A stretch of DNA of 64,000 nucleotides, from the NCBI RefSeq assembly GCF_026627925.1, contig NZ_JAPNLE010000009.1:248001-312000 (forward strand), given 5' to 3'. The stretch is from Cupriavidus sp. D39 (GTDB taxonomy: Bacteria; Pseudomonadota; Gammaproteobacteria; Burkholderiales; Burkholderiaceae). The position numbers were made by a program, and so were the translations under genes. Positions 10,393-18,606 of this stretch are shown piece by piece; positions within the stretch are counted from its first letter, which is position 1; the number at the start of each line of letters is the position of its first letter. The notes under the pieces are model-generated. The model was not told the origin of the DNA and searched no databases. It was given only the letters and a program-made list of their open reading frames with translations.

Positions 10393-10668
10393 AAGCGGCG
10401 TAATGACACCGCCTTGCGGCGTGCCCTTGTCCGGGTGCACCACGGTCCCGTCAGGCATTTGCACGGGTGCCTTGAGCCAACGCTCGATATACAGCAGCAC
10501 CCACGCGCAGTCCGTGTGACAGCGCACCGCGCGCATCATGAGTTCCCAATCGATACTACCGAAGAAATTCTTGATGTCGAGGTCGAGCACCCACTCGTAC
10601 TCCCAGCATCGCTGCCGAGCCACGTTGAGCGCCTGATGCGCCGATCGTCCGGGACGATACCCGTATGA
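8725..10668 (+). CDS. Large serine recombinase with read-through C-terminus
   Basis: Site-specific DNA recombinase. The N-terminal resolvase domain (residues about 5-150) has the catalytic Ser in YARVSSEQQ and the arginine-bearing YERAKIAERHRRG helix. The recombinase domain follows (about 155-270, ILRNPAYMGRAAFG), then a zinc ribbon with CGECHYAYYAKK and a second C...C pair (about 325-375) and a coiled coil (about 410-470). The frame has no stop at the element edge: about residue 556 onward (10393-10668) is the antisense of the reverse transcriptase gene and cannot be part of the original protein. The native protein probably ends near residue 550-560 in another insertion context, or a frameshift hides its stop. 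Confidence 0.85.
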   Translation: MSKAAMVALYARVSSEQQNKRGTIESQIAALKERISADGAQIVDDMCFVDAGVSGATLIRPQLERLRDCAALGTIDQLYILSPDRLARKYAHQALLMEEFSACGVQVVFLNHAIGTTPEESLLLQMQGMIAEYERAKIAERHRRGKLHGAKRGSVNVLSGAPYGYRYIRRQLDGTPARYVIELPQAATVRAIFQWVGMDRLSIGDVVRRLAESGTVTASGKPYWDRSVVWGILRNPAYMGRAAFGKTQSRDHLQVRVRAQRHSADVPRKPYSTTRTEPQDWIEIPVPAIVSEGLFQAAQEQLAENRKLARQRRESAPLRLLQGLTVCGECHYAYYAKKVSKVAAKGHQRDYAYYRCVGTDAYRFGGHRICDNLQVRTDRLDELVWQQVVELLSHPERLKSEYERRLDMMERNEKSAFDTSNLEKQRLQLEKGKSRLIDSYADGILDKSDFEPKMQQLRNRLEQIDQQILESRQQGAVQSELFLVINRIEEFAGAVTEKLDTIDLETKRRIVLGLVKRVEIHKDEIVVVFRVDPQPGAFDSENSNDSDDGVKSMQRCKRRNDTALRRALVRVHHGPVRHLHGCLEPTLDIQQHPRAVRVTAHRAHHEFPIDTTEEILDVEVEHPLVLPASLPSHVERLMRRSSGTIPV

Positions 10669-10992
10669 GTCGTGGTGAAACACAGGTTCCACGAGCAGCT
10701 CCAGATATCGCTTGACCACCGTCTGAGCGATGCGATCAGAGATCGTGGGTATTCCCAACGGCCTCGTTCCCGCACCTCCCGCTTTGGGTATGTCCACCCG
10801 TAGCACCGGCGGCGGCATGTAGCTGCCGGAGGACATCCGATTCCAGATCCGATACAGATTGTTCTTCAAATCCGTCTCGAATTCCTTCATCGACTGTCCA
10901 TCCACGCCTGCCGCCCCACGGTTGGACTTCACCTGCTGATATGCTTCCCACACCTCACGTTTGGAAATACAAAACGGTTTTGCTTTATCCAT
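10393..10992 (-). pseudogene. Group II intron reverse transcriptase, N-terminal half
   Basis: First part of the intron reverse transcriptase: RT0 region (WEAYQQVKSNRGAAGVDG), RT1 with R-P-L-G-I-P, RT2 (YGYRPGRSAHQAL), RT3 with the first catalytic Asp in LDLDIKNFFGSID, and RT4 ending GTPQGGVITPL. Start at 10992 is supported by a GGGAGG ribosome site. After the leucine codon at 10393 the frame enters the inserted element and stops at 10360. The YADD box lies in the other half about 2 kb away. Codon choice at the shared motif differs from the C-terminal half. Confidence 0.87.
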
Positions 10993-11420
10993 GCGGGTCC
11001 TCCCCTCGCGGGTTGCCCGCAGCACAAAGCCAGACGATGACGCCCCTTCGGTCCAGCCCCATTACAGGACCTTCAGCCCTACTACGGACGTCTCCGCCCC
11101 TGTGCCCCGCATCGGTACTCTCATCCTTGCGGAGGCCTTCCGCTTGGATTTCTCCCTTCGCATCGGGACGACAGGTTCCCAAGTTCCTTACTGAAGCCCG
11201 AGTCAAAGTCACGCCGCCTTTATGCCGGATGCCGAATGGGCCGTCAGCAGGCATCGCCCAAACTTGTCCCGGAGCAGGAAATCCCCCCGGTTTTGACATC
11301 GATTATCACGATTACGACACGTCATCAGCGGTTCACTCGCGTTCGTCTCTTTGACTCCCACCTGCCGGGGTTCCCCCCGACTTTTCCAACAACGCTCACC
11401 ACGAGGGCTCTTTACCCACG
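10993..11420 (-). ncRNA. Group II intron ribozyme, 5' domains I-IV
   Basis: On the minus strand this segment upstream of the reverse transcriptase has the dense short-stem organisation of group II intron domains: a stretch reading GGGAACCTGTCGTC, then GAAGGCCTCCGCAAGGATGAG, CGGAGACGTCCGTAGTAG and a purine-rich start-codon stem, all typical of domains I to IV. No protein-coding signal on either strand. The 5' boundary is approximate; it abuts the 3' flank of the neighbouring IS607-type element. Confidence 0.65.
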
Positions 11421-11505
11421 CAGCTTGTGGCGGTTTGAAGCCTGCTCCTGCAAGCCGACTTCGAGGGGCCGTCCCTCATCTTCAGTAAAGCATCGAGAAC
11501 ATCGG

Positions 11506-12786
11506 TCAGCTGATGCTCACGTTCTTGGCACACATTTCCCGGTCGTGAATCCTGTCCCGCACGTTCCGCGCTGCATTGGTATCCGCCTGAAGAACGTCCC
11601 CGTTGGCACGGTAAAACTTGTCGCCCTCGCGCTTGCCTTGCAGCAAGCCCGTGAACGAGTCCATTTGCGACGTGTAGGCGGCGTTGACGACGACGTGCGT
11701 CGCCCCACGCTGCGTGCAAACTTCATCGAGCGCTTGAGCCAGTACACCCTTGGCCCATGCGCTCATGCGGCGGTTGTAGTTCCGCCACTGACTCCTCCCC
11801 TTGATGGGGGACGTCAGATCTTCCGAACCGACCACCGCCGCCTTGTCCACGATGGTATGGGCGGACTGGTAGGCCATCGTGCGCAACCGCTGCTTCGTGC
11901 GGTCCCTGCGCGCCTGCAGTTTCACGCGTCCGAGGTTGCACTTCCTGATGCGCTCGGCCTTGGCGATGCGACCAGCTTTGCGATGGGCTTTTTCGAGGGC
12001 ATGCAGCCGGTTCCGTACTTTGCCGGTCTTCGAAACCTGGTCGCTGTAAGCGCTCAGCACGGCGCCGAAGGTCTGACCATGACGCTCGCCATCGGAGTCG
12101 GCGAAGGCCTCGGTATAGCCTTTGTCGACACCAATTTCCCCTGTACCGCAGGGGCGCCCTTCGGCCTTCGAAGTAGCATAGTGGATTTCGACCGCGTCAC
12201 CCTTCACGATCACACGCAGGTTGCAACCCGTGAGGTCCACGTTCTTGCCGTTGCTGTTCGTCGTGAGCTCGATCGAAGGGCCATACTGCCTGGCGATGTG
12301 GATGGTGATGACCAGCTGCCCGTCTCTGACGCGGCTCTGATGCTTGTCCGAGCGGACGATGAACTGATTGTCGCAACGCGAAACGCCGTGCCGAAAGTAC
12401 TTGCGCATCATCCGGTGCAGGTACTTGTCTTCGAGCCACTTGTCACTTTTGAGCAGGGTATAGAGCCGCTTTCGCTCTGCCTCGTCGGAGGTCCGCTTCG
12501 CGATGGCTTGTCGCACCTTCGCGCATGCGGCCGCCTTGTATGTCAGGATGTCGTTGACGGCATCCTTCGTGGTCTCGGCTCGGATCGTGCCGTCCACCGC
12601 GAGCGACGCATACCAGCCGCCAGCAGTCACTTCCTTGCGGATGTCGGCCGCACTCTTGCCGACGTTCCCCAGCGCGCCGTAGCGACGCCAGAGGTCCGCT
12701 CGGACGAACGCCGTCGCCCTGCACACCGCGCGAAGCGCAGGCACGCACGACGACGTCCCATAGAGAGTGCGGGTGACGGTTGTCAT
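11506..12786 (-). CDS. tnpB: TnpB-family RNA-guided nuclease of an IS607 element
   Basis: About 426 residues. The RuvC-like catalytic centre looks complete: Asp in GVDKGYTEAF (about residue 228), Glu in VVGSEDLTSP (about 320) and Asp in QADTNAARN (about 407). The C-terminal zinc ribbon usual in TnpB, with two CxxC pairs between TSQ and the last Asp, is missing: the segment reads TSQMDSFTGLL...DKFYRANGDVLQAD with no cysteine. Start overlaps the end of tnpA by four bases. TnpB proteins cut DNA matching a guide RNA made from the element end and help keep the element in place; whether this copy does is unknown. Confidence 0.85.
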   Translation of the reverse strand: MTTVTRTLYGTSSCVPALRAVCRATAFVRADLWRRYGALGNVGKSAADIRKEVTAGGWYASLAVDGTIRAETTKDAVNDILTYKAAACAKVRQAIAKRTSDEAERKRLYTLLKSDKWLEDKYLHRMMRKYFRHGVSRCDNQFIVRSDKHQSRVRDGQLVITIHIARQYGPSIELTTNSNGKNVDLTGCNLRVIVKGDAVEIHYATSKAEGRPCGTGEIGVDKGYTEAFADSDGERHGQTFGAVLSAYSDQVSKTGKVRNRLHALEKAHRKAGRIAKAERIRKCNLGRVKLQARRDRTKQRLRTMAYQSAHTIVDKAAVVGSEDLTSPIKGRSQWRNYNRRMSAWAKGVLAQALDEVCTQRGATHVVVNAAYTSQMDSFTGLLQGKREGDKFYRANGDVLQADTNAARNVRDRIHDREMCAKNVSIS

Positions 12787-13406
12787 TCCAGAATTTCCTT
12801 CGGTACCTTGCTACCCGGATAGTCTTCCTTGATCTGCTTTTTGTACTTGCGCATCCCGTACAGGCGGCATGAGAACGTATCGACGATGGCAAGCAGGTCC
12901 TCAACCATTTCCTGCTCTGGCGACAGCGATTCCTGATTAACCACGACGATCTCACAACCGTTCCCGCGCGCAAGATGGTTGAGCAGGTCGAATCCGAAGC
13001 GAACGAGCCGGTCCTTGTGGGCGATGAGAACTCGCTCAATCTCACCACGCTGGATGCGCTCAATCAGCACGAGGAAACGCTTGCGCTTGAAGTTCATGCC
13101 GCCGCCGACTTCCTGAATCCACTCGTCAACAGCAATTGCGCCAGCCCGGCAGTATTCCTCCATCGCCGCCACCTGAGATCGCAAGTCGTCGCGCTGCCCA
13201 GCGCTACTGACGCGGCAGTACACGATTGTCGATCGCTTCTCAGGCCCGCCGCCAAGCATCGCCCGAACATCGGACTCGTCAAAGTACCGATGTCCGGAAG
13301 GCAGGCGCTTAGCCGCCAGGATGCCTTCGCGCTCCCAGCGGCGCACCGTACTGGGAGCCCGTCCGATGCGCTTTGCGAATTCGTTGATCCGATAAACCTT
13401 GCTCAT
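12783..13406 (-). CDS. tnpA: IS607-type serine recombinase TnpA
   Basis: Transposase of about 207 residues. An N-terminal MerR-like helix-turn-helix (KRIGRAPSTVRRWEREG, residues about 10-55) precedes a resolvase domain with catalytic Ser in YCRVSSAGQRDDL (about residue 68) and the downstream IERVLIAHKDRLVRFGF motif. The order DNA-binding domain first, catalytic domain second is the IS607 hallmark. A TATAAT-like hexamer lies upstream on the minus strand near 13414-13422. Coupled to tnpB by an ATGA overlap. Confidence 0.9.
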   Translation of the reverse strand: MSKVYRINEFAKRIGRAPSTVRRWEREGILAAKRLPSGHRYFDESDVRAMLGGGPEKRSTIVYCRVSSAGQRDDLRSQVAAMEEYCRAGAIAVDEWIQEVGGGMNFKRKRFLVLIERIQRGEIERVLIAHKDRLVRFGFDLLNHLARGNGCEIVVVNQESLSPEQEMVEDLLAIVDTFSCRLYGMRKYKKQIKEDYPGSKVPKEILE

Positions 13407-13755
13407 GGCGATAAATTATAGATACGTCTGAGCAAAAATGGAGTATCAGCTGCTCGCTCCCCATCATCGGCCCCGCCGATCTGCACCTGGATCCTTGCCT
13501 ATCGCTCCCTGCCTCCCAAGTCCTAGGGGGAGTTTCCGGCTTTCCAGTCTACCGGGTGGGCTCAATGTTCGAGAGAATCACCGCAAACGAAACAAGGCGC
13601 TCCAAGATCAGCCGCTTCGTCGCGTTGGACGCCACCTGACAGTCGAGTCGAAGAAATCTCGGTTGCAACCCTTGGCAATGCGTTGCCGCGCCGGATTGGC
13701 GATCAAGGTGGGCGACCGTCTGGCGGCGATTCGGTGGCGCGGGGTAGCTGCCTGG
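13407..13755. other. Junction between IS607 element and TonB receptor gene
   Basis: About 350 bases. The first 25 bases (plus strand) are the AT-rich promoter region of tnpA. The rest has several short open frames in both directions without recognisable similarity; it may be an old remnant. No terminator with a clear U-tract was seen for the receptor gene, which ends at its right edge. Confidence 0.4.
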
Positions 13756-16208
13756 CTACATGCGATATACCACCCCGACCCAGGCGCTGCGCGGCGCGCC
13801 GGGGGCGACGAACAGCGCGCTGGCGTTGTCCTCCGGCGTCACGTGCGGGCGCAGCAGGTTGCCGTTGGGGAACAGGTCGTTGGAGATCTGGCCATAGGTC
13901 TCGTAGCGGCGGTCGAACAGGTTGGCCACGCGCGCGTAGATCTCGAAGTGCTTGTTCACGCGGTAGGACGCCCGCAGGTTCACCGTCGCGTACCCGGGCG
14001 TGCTCCAGTCCGCGTACTTGGGCGCCTTGCCGGGCTGCGGGTTGGCGCGCAGGCCGTCTTCATTGCCGTTGGCAGGGCTGCTGGACACGCCAACCAGGTC
14101 GGCGCCCAGGGTCAGGCCGGCCAGCGCCTGCCACTCCACGCCCAGCTTGATGGTGTGCCGCGGCACGCCTGCCCTGCGCATGCCCGGCTTGACGTCGATG
14201 GTGCGCTCTCCCACCGCGAGCTGCCCGTTGGCCTGGTAGGTGGCCTGCAGATAGCTGTAGCCCAGGCGCAGCGTGAAGTCGCCCAGGCGCTGCCGCGCGG
14301 AGAGGTCGAAGCCCTGGTTGCGGGTACGGTCGAAGTTGGCGAAGTAGCCCTGCTGGGTGTTGGGCGCGCGCAGGAACAGGATGTCGTCGTGATTGTCGAT
14401 GCGGTAGAACGTGCCGGACACCTCGGTGTCCTTCGACGGGCGCCAGCGCGCGCCCGCCTCGTAGGAATGCGACACGACCTGCTTGAGGTAGGGGTCGGCC
14501 TGCAGGCCGGCGGGCAGGCGGCAGGGCTGGGCCGGATCGGCGCAACCCAGCTCCAGCACCGTCGGCACCCGGTTGTTCTGGGCGTAGCCGCCGAATAACG
14601 AGACTCCGCCGCCCAGCTTCTGGGTCAGGCCCAGCGCGGGATTGAGCCGGCGGTAGGTGAAGCTCTCCTGCGGCTGCTCGCTGCCGTCGCTGTTGCGCAG
14701 CGTATTGCTCACGGTGACGTGGTTCCACCTGGCCGAGGCGGTGAGGAAGGTGCTGGGCGTCAAGGACCAGGTATCGGACAGGTACAGGCCGACCGCGCGC
14801 GAGGTACCGCTGACGCCGGAGAACAGTTGGTTGGGCGCGTTCGGGTCGGCGACCACGCCGCGGTCGTCGGTGAAGGTGGCGAGCTGCTCGTACTGCGAGT
14901 AGGTCAGGCGGCTGCGGTCGAAGGTCAGCCCGGCGTTGAGCAGGTGGTGCTCGGTTTCCTTGGCCGCGCTGAGCGCCACGCCGATGGATTGCTGCCACAT
15001 ATCGTGGTGTTGAGCACCGCCGGGTCCAGCGCGGCGCCTTCGGCCCGGGTGAAGCCGCAGCGGGACTTGCGCGGGCTGCCGTCGGCGTTGAAGCCGTCTT
15101 CGCAGTCTTCCGTGTAAGCGTCGTAGTCCGGGTTGATGTCGCCGTTGGTGGTGTCGCGGCGGCTGGTGCGCACGTAGGCGAGCATCGCGGCGCTGGTCTT
15201 GTCGTCGAACCAGTGGCGGCCGTTGAGGGCTACCTGGGTGACCTGGTTGCGGGTCTTGTCCGGGTAGGTGTATGCCGCGGCGCGGTTGCTTTCATAGAGG
15301 CCGGGCAGCAGGGCATTGCCGCCGGCGCGGTAGCTCGGCACCGGGCCGTTGCCGATCAGGGTGCTGCGCCCGTGCAGCAGGGACACGTCCCAGCTGGTGG
15401 TCTCGCCCTCATGCCCGGCCTTGACGAACAGGTTGCCGAGCCGGCCTTCGGCATGATCGCGCCAGCCCTGTTCCTGGAACAGGGTGCCGGCGGCGAAGGC
15501 GTGCCAGCCGCTGCCGCTGCGGATGCCGCCCGAGAGGTCGGCGCGCTTGCGGTTGCCGCTGCCATAGGACAGGTCGGCGGTGAAGCCGGGCGAAGTCAGG
15601 CCGGAGCGGGTGGTCATGGCCAGCGCACCGCCGAGCGTGTTGAGGCCGTAGGCGGGGTTGGCGCTGGAGACCAGAGAGACGCTCTCGAGCGCGGCCTCGG
15701 GAATCATGTCCCAGCTGACCACGTCGCCGAAGGGTTCGTTGACGCGGATGCCGTCCAGGTAGATGGACAGGCCTTGCGACGCGCCGGGGATCGGCGAGGC
15801 GCGAAAGCCGCGGTAGGTGAGGTCGGACTGGAAGGGGCTGCCCTGGATGTCGTTGACGTTGACACCGGTGAGGTAGCGCGCCAGGTATTCGGCGAGGGTG
15901 CCGGCGCGCTTGCCGCTCAGGTCGTCGCCGCTGACCGTCTGCACCGTGTACGGCACCAGATCGCGGTCCACGCCGATGCCCGGCAGCGGCGCGGTTGCCA
16001 CTACCATCACTTCAGGCAGCGTGGCATTGTCCCCGATTTGCACACCATTGTCCTGTTGTGCAACAGCGGGCAGGGCGGCCAGCAGTGCCACAGCCAGTGC
16101 GATGGCGGTGGCCGCGCGGCGGCAAAGCGCGCCACGGCGCGGCGCCAGGCGCAGGGTAGCGCCTCCCGGCACGGCCCTGCGCCTGGGCGGGGGTAGGTTG
16201 GCTGGCAT
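13756..16208 (-). CDS. TonB-dependent outer membrane receptor, frameshifted in this sequence
   Basis: About 816 residues once one base is restored. Start at 16208 has a GAGGAG ribosome site and a signal peptide ending PAVAQQ. The plug domain (about residues 55-190) contains LAEYLARYLTGVNVNDIQG and the SIYLDGIRVNEP motif; a 22-strand barrel follows and the protein ends in an aromatic-X-hydrophobic-X-Met signature (WVGVVYRM). The frame breaks near 15001-15006, between VLNTT and MWQQS; adding one G rejoins them. No amino-terminal signalling extension. Divergent from the two-component system and at the edge of the PQQ dehydrogenase locus, so PQQ, lanthanide-chelate or siderophore uptake are candidate roles (inference). 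Confidence 0.87.
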
Positions 16209-16377
16209 CTTGCATCTCCTCGGAATGATCGGCCGGGGCACCTGCGTTGGGTGCCGGCTTGGTGGCAACAACTTGAGGGACAGGGAGCAGGTTCCGTACC
16301 TCGGGTTTCGGGAAGACCTCCCGATCCGCCAAGCGATGTCCACCGGCCACTGCAACCTTCTGGGAGGCGTCATTGCC

Positions 16378-17785
16378 ATGACGATGTCTAAACCGTGCCA
16401 TCTGGATCTGCGCGGCCTGCCTGTGCTGCGCGCTGGCGGTAGCGCTGTGGCTCGCGGTGCGCGCCATCGGCGACGAGCGCCGTGGCGCCGACGCGATGGC
16501 GCAACTGATTCCGCGCCTCTCGGCCTTGCAGGTGGCGGCGCCGGCCGAACGCGAGGGGCATCTTGCAGCCCTGCGCGCCATCAATGCCTCGGCGCAAATG
16601 CGCCACTTGTGGCTGCATCTGGAGGACGCCACGGGCCAGGTGCTGGTGAGCGCGCCGCAGCCACGGGATAGCTCCACCTGGGGCCGCCTGCTCGCCCTTG
16701 CGAGCCCGAGGGCCGATGCGGCGCGGCTGGAAGGCACCTGGGAGATCCGCGCCCGCGACGGCACCGCCTACCGCGCCGCCTTGCGCTGGAATCCTGAGAG
16801 TGAAATCCAGGAAGCCCGCGACGACATGGCGGGCAACCTCGCCGTGCTTGCGGTCTACAGCACGCTGCTGCTGCTTGGCATCCACCGGGCTCTGGGACGG
16901 GCCCTCGCCCCCTTGCAACAGATCCTGGACGCGATCCGGCGCTACGAAGACAAGGATTACAGCGTGCGCCTGCCGTCCATGCGCACGCGCGAAATGGACC
17001 AGATCCGCCGTGCGCTTAACCACCTGGCTGGCGCGCTGGACGAAACCCAGGCCGAGCGCCGCGCCCTGAGCCGCAAGCTGCTGACTGCCCAGGAAAACGA
17101 GCGCGCACGCCTGGCGCGGGAACTGCATGACGAGTTCGGCCAGGTGCTCACCGTGATGCGCGCCGACACCGCCTACCTGGTGCGCAAGAGCGTGCATGAG
17201 CCCGTGCTGCAACTCGTGGCCAATGACCTGGCCGGGCATTGCGCCAGGATCCAGCACGAGGTGCGCCACCTGCTGCACCGGCTGCGGCCGCACGGCGTGC
17301 AGCCCGACGTGCGGCTGGCCTCGGTGGAACGCCTGCTGCAAGACCTGGTGCAGGCCTGGCGCGGCCAGCCGGGCCAGCAGGTGCGGGTGGACTGCGAGGT
17401 GGCGCTTGGCGGCGCGGCGCCGGGTCCCGACTTGGTCCTGACGCTGTACCGGATGACGCAGGAAGCGCTGACCAACGTGATGCGCCATGCCGGCGCGCGC
17501 CGGGTGGCGATCCGCATTGCCGCCACGGCGGGCGGCGAGGTGCGCTGGAGTGTGGAGGACGACGGCAAGGGCATTGCCGACATCGCCGCGGCGCTGCAAC
17601 GCAGTCATGGTCTTCAGGGCATGCAGGAGCGCGCCTGGGCGCATCTCGGCACGCTGCGCATCGAGCCGGTTGCGGCGCCGACGACCCGGCCTGCCACGCC
17701 GGGCTGCCGCCTGAGCGCGAGCTTTCCGCTCGCGCCGCAAGCCGCTGCCCAGCCAACCCAACTGCATGGGAGCCATAGCGAATGA
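16378..17785 (+). CDS. Sensor histidine kinase (HisKA_3 type), start uncertain
   Basis: Membrane sensor of the NarX/UhpB class. An N-terminal helix (AIWICAACLCCALAVALWL) is encoded just downstream of 16391, then a periplasmic domain of about 110 residues, a second helix (NLAVLAVYSTLLLLG), a HAMP domain, the dimerisation/phosphoacceptor helix with His in ARELHDEFGQVL, and an HATPase domain with N box TQEALTNVMRHA and DDGKGI. No ATG is in frame before the first helix. The ATG at 16378 with a GGGAGG site is in another frame and joins if one A of the AAA at 16390-16392 is removed. Overlaps its regulator by four bases. In Pseudomonas, PedS2 and ExaD-type kinases of this class control PQQ alcohol dehydrogenases. 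Confidence 0.82.
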
Positions 17786-18405
17786 ACACCATCGACGTTG
17801 TCATTGCCGACGATCACGCGGTAGTGCGCACCGGATACCGGCGGCTGCTCGAACTGGAGGAGGGCGTGCGCGTGGTGGCCGAGTTCGGCGATAGCGACGC
17901 CGCCTATGCCTGGCTGACACAGTATCCGGCCGACGTGTTGATCCTGGACCTGTCGATGCCAGGGCGCGGCGGCATGGAAGTGCTGCAGCGGCTGGGCGCG
18001 CGGGTGCCCGCGTTGCGGATCCTGGTGTTCAGCATGCACGACAGCGCGGCCATCGTGAGCCAGGCCATGCGGGCCGGCGCCGCCGGCTACCTGACCAAGA
18101 GCAGTGCGCCGGAAGCGCTGGTGGACGCCGTGCGCAAGGTGGCCCAGGGGCGGCAGGTGCTGTCCGACGATGTGGCGGGCATGGTCGATGCCGGCAGCCG
18201 ACCACCACCGCACCTGGCCTTGTCGCCGCGCGAGTTCGACCTGTTCCGCCTGTTCGCCCGTGGCACGGCCATCGAGGAAGTGGCCGCCCAGCTCTATCTC
18301 AGTACCAAGACCGTGGCGAACTACCAGACGCTGATCCGCAAGAAGATGGGCCTGGCCAACCGGGTGGAAATGCATCGCTATGCGGTGGAGCATGGCTTCG
18401 GCTGA
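17782..18405 (+). CDS. NarL/LuxR-type response regulator
   Basis: About 207 residues. Receiver domain with the acidic pair DDH near residue 11, phosphoacceptor Asp in LILDLSMPG (about 54), Thr/Ser switch and Lys in YLTKSSAP (about 105). A LuxR-type helix-turn-helix follows (LSPREFDLFRLFARG...LSTKTVANYQTLIRKKMGLANRVEMHRYA). The PREFDLFRL variant replaces the more common REREVL. Start overlaps the kinase stop, so they form one operon. By position and class it is the counterpart of AgmR/PedR2/ExaE regulators of alcohol dehydrogenase genes; target promoters are not shown by sequence. Confidence 0.9.
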   Translation: MNTIDVVIADDHAVVRTGYRRLLELEEGVRVVAEFGDSDAAYAWLTQYPADVLILDLSMPGRGGMEVLQRLGARVPALRILVFSMHDSAAIVSQAMRAGAAGYLTKSSAPEALVDAVRKVAQGRQVLSDDVAGMVDAGSRPPPHLALSPREFDLFRLFARGTAIEEVAAQLYLSTKTVANYQTLIRKKMGLANRVEMHRYAVEHGFG

Positions 18406-18606
18406 TCGCCTGTTTCAAAACGGGACAGGCCTGGCGTGAGCGCCTGCTGCGTGTTCCATGGCGGGACAGCGGCGCGCAGCGCATTGCACAAGCCGCGGCC
18501 CGGCAGCAGCGCCTGCCGGCCCATGAAGCCATGCCGGACAACGCCGTGCCCGCAATCGCGCGCATGTTGCACTGCACATGGTATCGACTTTGCTTCTCTT
18601 GCCCGC

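Larger units (their letters stand above)
7663..11420 (-). mobile_element. Group II intron split by a serine-recombinase element
   Basis: Read on the minus strand: a structured 5' ribozyme segment (about 11420-10993), the N-terminal half of the intron reverse transcriptase, an inserted element (10392-8406), the C-terminal half of the reverse transcriptase, domain V (7736-7703) and domain VI, ending about 7663. The 3' end is placed at the AC preceding 7663 on the basis of domain VI geometry. The 5' end is not resolved because I could not find an unambiguous GTGYG start; the value 11420 is an estimate. Without the insertion the intron would be about 1.8 kb, the usual size. The host reverse transcriptase is broken, so splicing and mobility would depend on proteins in trans. 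Confidence 0.75.
11421..13430 (-). mobile_element. IS607-type element (tnpA-tnpB), ends not resolved
   Basis: Contains a MerR-like/serine-recombinase tnpA followed by an overlapping tnpB, the gene order of IS607 family elements. Such elements lack terminal inverted repeats and target duplications, so the ends given are approximate. Downstream of tnpB (11421-11505) there is a short structured stretch before the intron that is a reasonable place for the guide (omega/re) RNA end and the element right end; this is inferred from family knowledge. Both genes look intact. Confidence 0.75.

Noticed and set aside
8387..10413. Target-site duplication around the inserted element
   Set aside because: The flanking 21-base stretches code for the same motif but differ at about nine positions, so they are not a recent duplication.
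11236..12822. Plus-strand frame of 528 codons opposite tnpB
   Set aside because: It is antisense of the intact TnpB with its catalytic motifs; composition is shadow-like.
16209..16377. Cobalamin or other riboswitch upstream of the TonB receptor
   Set aside because: I looked for a B12-box-like core on the minus strand and found none; only ordinary short stems.
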